Part shown: piece after piece, positions 1 through 4,971 of the stretch
How the letters are laid out: each line of letters begins with the position of its first letter
Numbering within the stretch: position 1 is the stretch's first letter
Source: an uncultured Coprococcus sp.
GTDB lineage: Bacteria; Bacillota; Clostridia; Lachnospirales; Lachnospiraceae
Assembly: GCA_900557435.1 (NCBI GenBank)
Contig: USSH01000135.1
Location: forward strand, 1 to 6,947
Reading direction: 5' to 3'
Length of the DNA stretch: 6,947 nt
Notes under the pieces: generated by a model
Told to the model about the DNA's origin: nothing
Databases searched by the model: none
What the model saw: the letters and a program-made list of their open reading frames with translations, nothing else
Translations under genes and position numbers: made by a program

Positions 1-1
1 C

Positions 2-109
2 ATGGCAACCCAGAACATTTTTACCATGGACAAAACTCTTGAACACGTATGGGACGCAGAGATTCGGGAATTTCTAAAGAAAGCCGGCATATATTTTACT
101 GACAACTAA
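2..109 (+). CDS. 3' end of an unidentified gene (partial)
   Basis: An open frame enters from the left edge and ends at TAA (107-109). The visible 35 residues end in KKAGIYFTDN and include the mixed charged/aromatic stretch LEHVWDAEIREFL, consistent with the C-terminal helix of a soluble protein. An ATG lies at position 2, but a 35-residue gene starting exactly at the window edge is unlikely, and no upstream ribosome binding site can be seen. A factor-independent terminator follows 29 bases after the stop, which supports this being a real gene end. I do not recognise the family and assign no function. Confidence 0.55.
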   Translation: MATQNIFTMDKTLEHVWDAEIREFLKKAGIYFTDN

Positions 110-137
110 ACACTCTATATTTTGAGATATATGTAAT

Positions 138-169
138 AAGTCTGAGTTTTTATCTGCTCAGACTTTTTT
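138..169 (+). terminator. Rho-independent terminator of the left-edge gene
   Basis: A 9-bp perfect stem (AAGTCTGAG at 138-146 with CTCAGACTT at 157-165) has a 10-nt loop and runs into a T tract (164-169). It follows the stop at 109 and separates the left-edge gene from the heat-shock control region, so htpG is transcribed independently. Confidence 0.85.
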
Positions 170-183
170 ATTGTCCGTTCTTG

Positions 184-210
184 TTAGCACTCGTTATATT
201 TGAGTGCTAA
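184..210 (+). promoter_or_regulatory. CIRCE operator (HrcA binding site)
   Basis: TTAGCACTC (184-192), nine spacer bases and GAGTGCTAA (202-210) form the consensus CIRCE inverted repeat without a mismatch. CIRCE is the operator of the heat-shock repressor HrcA, classically found before groESL and the hrcA-grpE-dnaK operon. The only gene downstream on this strand is htpG, which implies HrcA repression of htpG at normal temperature. The operator ends 7 bases before the -35 box of the best promoter, and its spacer contains TATATT, which could be the -10 box of a second, weaker promoter. Confidence 0.95.
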
Positions 211-217
211 TTTTTTC

Positions 218-246
218 TTGACTTTAGTTCCCTGCTGATTTATCAT
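218..246 (+). promoter_or_regulatory. Sigma-A-type promoter of htpG
   Basis: TTGACT (218-223) and TATCAT (241-246) are separated by 17 bases, each box matching the consensus at five of six positions. Transcription would start near 252-255, giving a leader of about 105 nt before htpG. The CIRCE operator lies just upstream. A second, weaker candidate is TTGTCC (171-176) with TATATT (195-200) and an 18-base spacer; its -10 box lies inside the CIRCE spacer, the usual geometry for HrcA occlusion. Confidence 0.75.
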
Positions 247-258
247 ACTTTTTAGCTT

Positions 259-353
259 GATGTGTCAGTGTACATTTCTATTATCAAGATAGCGCACACA
301 AATCGGGGATGACACATCTTTAAATCAATATCACAATAATTTCAAGGAGATGT
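259..353 (+). promoter_or_regulatory. htpG 5' leader with competing inverted repeats
   Basis: GATGTGTCA (259-267) is the exact reverse complement of TGACACATC (310-318), a 9-bp long-range stem in the leader RNA. The right arm overlaps ACATCT (314-319), which can instead pair with AGATGT (348-353), covering the 3' part of the ribosome binding site AAGGAGA (344-350). CTTGAT (256-261) and ATCAAG (283-288) offer a third short alternative. These complementarities are seen in the sequence; a switching or temperature-sensing role is inference only. Confidence 0.3.
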
Positions 354-360
354 ATACGAT

Positions 361-2274
361 ATGAAGAACGGAAATTTATCAATCAATAGTGAAAACATTT
401 TCCCTGTCATCAAGAAATGGCTTTATTCAGACCATGATATATTTGTCAGGGAGCTTATATCAAACGGCTGCGATGCCGTAACAAAACTCAAAAAGCTGTC
501 ACTCATGGGCGAGTTTGACGAGCCAGATGAGCCTTACCGCATCGATGTGACCACAAGTGCCAATGACAAGACCATAACCTTCACTGATAACGGTATCGGT
601 ATGACAGAGGAAGAGGTTGAGAAGTATATCAACCAGATTGCATTTTCTGGGGCTGAAGCTTTCCTTGAGCAGTACAAGGACAAGGCAACTGAGGAACAGA
701 TCATCGGTCACTTCGGACTCGGTTTCTACTCAGCATTCATGGTTGCTGACAAGGTTACAATAGAGACCAAATCATATAAAGAAGACGAAGATGCTGTCTA
801 CTGGGAGTGTGAAGACGGTCTTGAGTATTCCATGAAGAAAAGCCTCAGAACAGAGCGTGGTACCACTATCACCTTGTATCTGAATGAGGACAGCTATGAA
901 TTTGCAAATGAATACAGGATCAAGGAAGTTATAGACAAGTACTGTTCATTCATGCCTGTTGAGATCTACTACACCAACGCTGACGCTCCAAAGGAAGATC
1001 CTAAGGATGCCACTGATGCTGAGGGTTCGACTGATGACACCAAAGATGAAAAGAAAGATGAACAGCCAGAGGCTCCTAAGCCTCTCAACACTACTACTCC
1101 ACTGTGGGCTAAGCATCCAAATGACTGTACAGATGAGGAGTACAAGGAATTTTACAGAAAGGTATTCCACGATTATAAGGAGCCTCTGTTCTGGATACAT
1201 TTGAACATGGATTACCCATTCAACCTGAAAGGTATCCTTTACTTCCCTAAGATCAACACACAGTATGATAACCTTGAGGGAACCATCAAGCTGTACAACA
1301 ATCAGGTATTTGTCGCTGATAACATCAAGGAAGTTATTCCTGAATTCCTCATGTTGTTAAAGGGATGTATCGACTGTCCTGACCTTCCACTGAACGTATC
1401 ACGTAGTGCGCTTCAGAACGATGGATTTGTCAAGAAGATATCCGATTACATCACCAAGAAGGTCGCCGACAAGCTCTCAGGTATGTACAAGGTACACAGA
1501 GAGGACTACGAGAAGTACTGGGATGACATCAACCCATTTATCAAGTTTGGCTGTCTGAAAGACCTCAAGTTCCTCGACAAGATGAAGGACTACTGCATCT
1601 ACAAGAATCTCGAGGGCAAATATCTTACACTTCCTGAGTATCTTGAGGCAGGAAAAGAAAAGTATGAGAACAAGGTATTCTATGTAACTGACGAGCAGGC
1701 TCAGTCACAGTATATCAACATGTTCAAGAACGAGGGAATGGATGCCCTGATCATGACTCAGACCATTGACAGTCCATTTATCACCATGCTTGAGCAGAAA
1801 AACGAGAACGTTCACTTCTACAGAATAGATGCAGAGCTCTCTGATAACTTCGTAGGTGAGGAGCTCTCTGAAGAGACTGCAAAGGAATACAAGGATAAAC
1901 TCACCGCTACATTTGAGAAGGCTCTTGATATGAAGAACCTCAACGTAAAAGTTGAGTCACTGAAGGATGAGAACACATCTTCTATCCTCACACAGCCTGA
2001 GGAGACAAGACGTATGCAGGAAATGATGAAGATGTACGGAATGGCAGGCATGGATCCTTCAATGTTCGGTCAGGGCGAGGGCGAAACTCTCATACTGAAC
2101 AGCAACAACAAGCTGGTTAAGTATGTACTCGATAATCCTGACGGAGAGAACACAGCTACCATCTGCTGCCAGCTGTATGATCTGGCTGTACTTGCCAACC
2201 GTCCACTGTCTGCAGACGCAATGACCAAGTTCATAGCAAGGAGCAACGAGGTTCTCGGAATACTTGCCAAATAA
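361..2274 (+). CDS. htpG: Molecular chaperone HtpG (bacterial Hsp90)
   Basis: This is a 637-residue cytosolic ATP-dependent chaperone of the Hsp90 family that works as a homodimer on late-folding or stress-damaged clients. The N-terminal GHKL ATPase domain (about 1-200) shows RELISNGCDA with the catalytic Glu31 and the Mg-coordinating Asn35, DNGIGM (76-81) and the lid/glycine motif IIGHFGLGFYSAF (114-126). The middle domain (about 245-480) carries LPLNVSR with Arg348, the expected gamma-phosphate-contacting arginine. The C-terminal dimerisation domain fills the rest, with a methionine-rich stretch at 552-568; no eukaryotic MEEVD tail is present. The protein is slightly longer than E. coli HtpG (624). 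Between the N and middle domains, residues about 207-241 form a Lys/Glu/Asp/Pro-rich linker resembling the charged linker of eukaryotic Hsp90. ATG 361 follows AAGGAGA (344-350). The gene appears monocistronic, sits behind a CIRCE operator and ends before a bidirectional terminator. Confidence 0.97.
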   Translation: MKNGNLSINSENIFPVIKKWLYSDHDIFVRELISNGCDAVTKLKKLSLMGEFDEPDEPYRIDVTTSANDKTITFTDNGIGMTEEEVEKYINQIAFSGAEAFLEQYKDKATEEQIIGHFGLGFYSAFMVADKVTIETKSYKEDEDAVYWECEDGLEYSMKKSLRTERGTTITLYLNEDSYEFANEYRIKEVIDKYCSFMPVEIYYTNADAPKEDPKDATDAEGSTDDTKDEKKDEQPEAPKPLNTTTPLWAKHPNDCTDEEYKEFYRKVFHDYKEPLFWIHLNMDYPFNLKGILYFPKINTQYDNLEGTIKLYNNQVFVADNIKEVIPEFLMLLKGCIDCPDLPLNVSRSALQNDGFVKKISDYITKKVADKLSGMYKVHREDYEKYWDDINPFIKFGCLKDLKFLDKMKDYCIYKNLEGKYLTLPEYLEAGKEKYENKVFYVTDEQAQSQYINMFKNEGMDALIMTQTIDSPFITMLEQKNENVHFYRIDAELSDNFVGEELSEETAKEYKDKLTATFEKALDMKNLNVKVESLKDENTSSILTQPEETRRMQEMMKMYGMAGMDPSMFGQGEGETLILNSNNKLVKYVLDNPDGENTATICCQLYDLAVLANRPLSADAMTKFIARSNEVLGILAK

Positions 2275-2317
2275 TTCAAAGACATATGAACAAATATCTG
2301 ATATTCGGATAGTTATA

Positions 2318-2364
2318 AAAAGCTGGTCGATACCACTCTCAACAAGTGATATCGACCAGCTTTT
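2318..2364. terminator. Bidirectional terminator between convergent genes
   Basis: A 20-bp stem with one mismatch (arms 2318-2337 and 2345-2364, core AGCTGGTCGAT/ATCGACCAGCT) encloses a 7-nt loop. The arms begin with A4 and end with T4, so the hairpin has a U tail on either strand. It lies 43 bases after the htpG stop and 5 bases beyond the stop of the minus-strand gene, so it can end transcription from both sides. Confidence 0.9.
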
Positions 2365-2369
2365 GTCCG

Positions 2370-3350
2370 TTAATATGTAGACATAATCTCTGAAACCTTC
2401 TTATTATACTCTTCCTCCGAAATCTGGCATTCATTTTCTACGATATTTAGTCTCTCCTGTACGTCACAGATACCATCCAGTTTTCCAACAAACCAGCTAG
2501 GCTTGCCAAAACCTTTCAGATCATTGCATCCCGCAAGTTTAAGTACACCATCCTCATATATCATGCAGAGGTCATAATCTACGTTACTCTCAGCGACAAC
2601 ATAGCGAACAGCATTTCCTTTATCTGAATATGTTATCTCCTGTGAATCACTGAGCTGAACCACATAACTTTCGTTATATTTATTATATTTTAACTTTCCT
2701 TCGGCATCTGACATAACAAGTTTATCATCATCGTATACTGCCAGCTCTCCAGCTGCCTCTGCAAGAGTTCTTATGGTTTCGTTTTTCTTTATAAGCGTCT
2801 CTGTAGCCTCTCTGTCACGATTGGTGGTAACTATACCCCCCCCTGCACTCATAAATATTAAATAGCTCTCTAAATTGGTTTTCATTGCAGCTAAAGTACT
2901 GTCATATGCATCTTCCGTACAAAATTCATCTTCAATTTTATAATTTGTCCCAGTCTTTGTACACCAGTGTGTTTTCACCATAGCACCATCCACATACTGT
3001 ATCTGGCGGGCACGAACATCAACAGCACCGCCCTCCTGACCATCCATATTGTAATTTATATACAGCCACTTTTCCTTTCCATCACTTCCATAGCTTATAT
3101 CGTAAGTAAACCCAAAATTTGCAACTCCCACATCATATGTGAGCAGGTTCTTTGCCTTGCCATCAACCAGGTCAAACACCATCAACTGAGGGATGTCGTT
3201 GATCAAACCTGTATCTGTAGTCTTCTCCATATATGCAAGCACCAACTGTTCTTTGCCATCGCCGTTGAAATCCACAAGGTCAACATAGTTCAGTCCGCTC
3301 ATTAAGAATGAACCTCTTCCATATTCTACTTGGCATGGATATTTTTCCAT
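2370..3350 (-). CDS. C-terminal half of a split membrane-anchored protein, FNGDG-type domain
   Basis: No function is assigned. From ATG 3350 this frame encodes 326 residues; it stays open back to the TAG at 3534-3536 (387 residues in all). Residues 27-36 read DFNGDGKEQL, a calcium-loop-like motif typical of FG-GAP/VCBS-like extracellular domains in Clostridia. The rest is rich in beta-strand patterns, with acidic and aromatic residues and no membrane helix or signal peptide. ATG 3350 has no ribosome binding site and no other NTG start exists back to the TAG; ATG 3302 has a GGAAGAGG ten bases upstream but would cut into the domain. Together with the same-frame zinc-ribbon/membrane segment just upstream, this is best read as the extracytoplasmic half of one protein severed by a nonsense codon. 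The separating linker (3351-3533) is rich in Asp, Glu, Ser and Thr. A run of eight C (2836-2843, G8 in the coding strand) lies within it. It may be untranslated (pseudogene fragment). Confidence 0.65.
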   Translation of the reverse strand: MEKYPCQVEYGRGSFLMSGLNYVDLVDFNGDGKEQLVLAYMEKTTDTGLINDIPQLMVFDLVDGKAKNLLTYDVGVANFGFTYDISYGSDGKEKWLYINYNMDGQEGGAVDVRARQIQYVDGAMVKTHWCTKTGTNYKIEDEFCTEDAYDSTLAAMKTNLESYLIFMSAGGGIVTTNRDREATETLIKKNETIRTLAEAAGELAVYDDDKLVMSDAEGKLKYNKYNESYVVQLSDSQEITYSDKGNAVRYVVAESNVDYDLCMIYEDGVLKLAGCNDLKGFGKPSWFVGKLDGICDVQERLNIVENECQISEEEYNKKVSEIMSTY

Positions 3351-3533
3351 ATATGTTTTTACAATTTCATAGTAAGCCTTATACCTGGCCGTTTTATCAT
3401 CTTCATTTACACTCGGCTCAGTTGTATCCTGAGAAGAAGCTTCTGTTGAATTCTGAAGCTGTGAAGAATCATCATCTGCACTCTCATCTGTTATTGTCTC
3501 GGTTATCCAAGTTCTGTCATCATACTGAGCATT

Positions 3534-3536
3534 CTA
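3534..3536 (-). other. In-frame amber codon splitting a 535-codon frame
   Basis: The TAG at 3536-3534 is codon 147 of a frame that otherwise runs uninterrupted from ATG 3974 to TAA 2370. It lies in an acidic linker (DDLDD before it, NAQYDD after it). One base change from CAG, GAG, AAG, TGG or TAY would produce it. TAG also ends the chimeric aminopeptidase gene (4105-4103) and the pyruvyl transferase gene (4974-4972), so TAG works as a normal stop here. Confidence 0.8.
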
Positions 3537-3974
3537 ATCATCCAGATCGTCACCTAAATCCGCATCCTGCATATCATAGGCGCCATCAGCACCGCTTTCT
3601 TGATTCTCAGTTTTCTGTACGCTTTTGACTGGTTTTTCTGCCGACTTGGAAATATCCCTTCCACCGACAAAATGATCCACCAACACGCAGGCGATAAGCC
3701 CCACCAGGACTATAACTGATGCAACAATAGCCATCTTTTTGAGCAAAGATTGGTTGTCTGATCGATTCCCCCTATCTTGCAACGCGCCATTCTGATACTG
3801 CTGCTCATTGGGTTTCTGCTGCATCTGTCCCCAATTTCCAGGCTGTTTTCCATTTTGACTCAGATTTTCATCAATAAAACTTTTCTGATTTTGTCCTGCA
3901 TTAATCTTCATCCCACACACCGGGCACACCGGTGTTCCATCATCCATTATATACCCACAATTTTTACAATACAT
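3534..3974 (-). CDS. Zinc-ribbon single-pass membrane protein (N-terminal half of a split gene)
   Basis: This 146-residue product begins MYCKNCGYIMDDG and has a zinc ribbon with Cys3, Cys6, Cys17 and Cys20 (CxxC-x10-CxxC). A Gln/Asn-rich cytoplasmic linker follows (about 27-76), then a Lys-Lys pair and a hydrophobic helix (about 81-103, MAIVASVIVLVGLIACVLV), then an acidic tail ending DDLDD. By the positive-inside rule the zinc ribbon is cytoplasmic and the tail outside. I chose ATG 3974 because GGGAGAGGAG (3990-3981) lies 6 bases upstream; the in-frame ATG at 3992 overlaps that site and directly follows a T7 tract, so it is unlikely. The frame ends at TAG (3536-3534) and continues open in the same frame for another 387 residues, so the product is probably a truncated version of a 534-residue protein. 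Zinc-ribbon proteins of this layout usually carry a large extracytoplasmic domain; its role is unknown. Confidence 0.75.
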   Translation of the reverse strand: MYCKNCGYIMDDGTPVCPVCGMKINAGQNQKSFIDENLSQNGKQPGNWGQMQQKPNEQQYQNGALQDRGNRSDNQSLLKKMAIVASVIVLVGLIACVLVDHFVGGRDISKSAEKPVKSVQKTENQESGADGAYDMQDADLGDDLDD

Positions 3975-3992
3975 ATTGTTCTCCTCTCCCAT

Positions 3993-4040
3993 AAAAAAAC
4001 TGTATATTGCAAGATATTACAACCACCCTGCAATATACAG
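3993..4040 (-). terminator. Minus-strand terminator abutting the zinc-ribbon gene
   Basis: Read on the minus strand, CTGTATATTGCA (4040-4029) and TGCAATATACAG (4011-4000) form a perfect 12-bp stem with a 17-nt loop, followed directly by T7 (3999-3993). It should end transcription coming from the aminopeptidase and polysaccharide genes. The stem is AU-rich, so it may be leaky. The T tract is only 3 bases from the ribosome binding site of the zinc-ribbon gene, so that gene must be transcribed by read-through or from a start within the hairpin region. The remaining bases to 4102 hold an AT-rich palindrome (4048-4063) and no promoter I would defend. Confidence 0.8.
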
Positions 4041-4102
4041 AATAACATTTTTTAGAAAAAATCTATCAGCCAAACTTTACATTTGATATTGATATGATAT
4101 TA

Positions 4103-4966
4103 CTAGTGTGCGAGGATCTCAACTCCATGATCTGTCATGACGAGTGTGTATTCCCACTGTGCGGATGGTGAACCGTCCTCTGTGTATATCGTCCATCCGT
4201 CATCCGCATCCTGATATACATCAGGTCCGCCAAGGTTGATCATAGGCTCTATGGTGAACACCATACCTGGTGCAAGCACATAATCCTTGCCTGGCTGTCC
4301 GATATGACATACATATGGATCCTCATGTATCGCAAGACCAACTCCGTGACCTCCTATCTCCCTTACAACTGAGTATCCCTGCTCCTGTGCAAACTGGTTG
4401 ATGGCATAACCCACATCACCTATTGTCACGTATGGCTTGCTGCACACCTCAACGCCTATGTCAAGAGCCTTCTTGGTATCCTCAACGAGCTTCTTCCATG
4501 CAGGATCTACATCTCCAAGCATGAACATTCTTGATGAATCTCCGAAATATCCCTTGTACTCCGTTGTACAGTCTATATTTACTATATCTCCATCCTGGAG
4601 AATGATGTCATCACTTGGGATACCATGACATACCACATCATTTACCGATATGCACACACTCTTAGGATATCCCTCATATCCGAGACATGCAGGAATCGCA
4701 TCTATTGACTTTGTGTAGTTATATATAAGATCATCCAGTTCCCTGGTAGACACACCGATCTTGACAAATGGAGTTATATAATCAAGCACAGATGTATTGA
4801 TCTTTGAAGCCTCCCTGATTCCCTCAATCTGCTCTGTGTAGATATTACCTGCAATGTGTGAACGCTTGTCAATCACAAGACAGCTCTTGCCCCTCTTCTG
4901 TGCCTCATACGCGAACACCGCGCCAAACAGTCCGGCTCCGACTATAAGATAATCATACTTTGCCAT
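4103..4966 (-). CDS. map: Chimeric gene: UDP-galactopyranose mutase N-terminus fused to type I methionine aminopeptidase
   Basis: The 287-residue product has two origins. Residues 1-46 match the start of UDP-galactopyranose mutase (Glf): YDYLIVGAGLFGAVFA, the GxGxxG flavin dinucleotide-binding loop, then VIDKRSHIAGNIYTE. From about 47 (IEGIREASKINT) to the end it is methionine aminopeptidase, the cytosolic metalloenzyme that removes initiator Met. All expected ligands are present with correct spacing: His114, Asp132, Asp143, His207, His214, Glu240 and Glu272. Residues 93-118 (ACLGYEGYPKSVC, VVCHGIP) are also canonical. The closest map type I know from Clostridia has an N-terminal SEC-C zinc motif; that part is absent and replaced by the Glf fragment, which is too short to bind FAD or act as a mutase. 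ATG 4966 is preceded by AAGGAGG inside the end of the upstream gene, 5 bases after its stop, so translation is probably coupled. The next in-frame Met is residue 147, beyond the metal ligands Asp132 and Asp143, so the fusion start is needed for a full enzyme. Confidence 0.88.
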   Translation of the reverse strand: MAKYDYLIVGAGLFGAVFAYEAQKRGKSCLVIDKRSHIAGNIYTEQIEGIREASKINTSVLDYITPFVKIGVSTRELDDLIYNYTKSIDAIPACLGYEGYPKSVCISVNDVVCHGIPSDDIILQDGDIVNIDCTTEYKGYFGDSSRMFMLGDVDPAWKKLVEDTKKALDIGVEVCSKPYVTIGDVGYAINQFAQEQGYSVVREIGGHGVGLAIHEDPYVCHIGQPGKDYVLAPGMVFTIEPMINLGGPDVYQDADDGWTIYTEDGSPSAQWEYTLVMTDHGVEILAH

Positions 4967-4971
4967 GTTTC

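Noticed and set aside
1831..1874. Repeated GAGCTCTCTGA within htpG
   Set aside because: It encodes similar Glu-Leu-Ser turns (AELSD, EELSE) in the same domain and reflects codon and sequence similarity, not a mobile or regulatory repeat.
3534..3536. Amber reassignment to an amino acid in this organism
   Set aside because: TAG ends the aminopeptidase chimera at a natural C-terminus (EILAH) and also ends the pyruvyl transferase gene, so it is used as an ordinary stop in this window.
3308..4055. Plus-strand open frames opposite the minus-strand genes
   Set aside because: They are shadows of the real frames, with low-complexity His/Leu/Ile-rich translations, no ribosome binding sites and no recognisable motifs. 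The same holds for plus-strand frames between 4437 and 6818 and for minus-strand or +2/+3 frames inside htpG.
4048..4063. AT palindrome ATTTTTT-AG-AAAAAAT as a regulatory site
   Set aside because: It consists only of A/T runs around AG, would need a 2-nt loop, and is expected by chance in an AT-rich gap. The nearby GATAT repeats (4084-4100) are too short to interpret.
4829..4966. A functional UDP-galactopyranose mutase or FAD-binding domain in the chimera
   Set aside because: Only about 46 residues remain, one beta-alpha-beta unit with the GxGxxG loop. The rest of the flavin and substrate site is missing.
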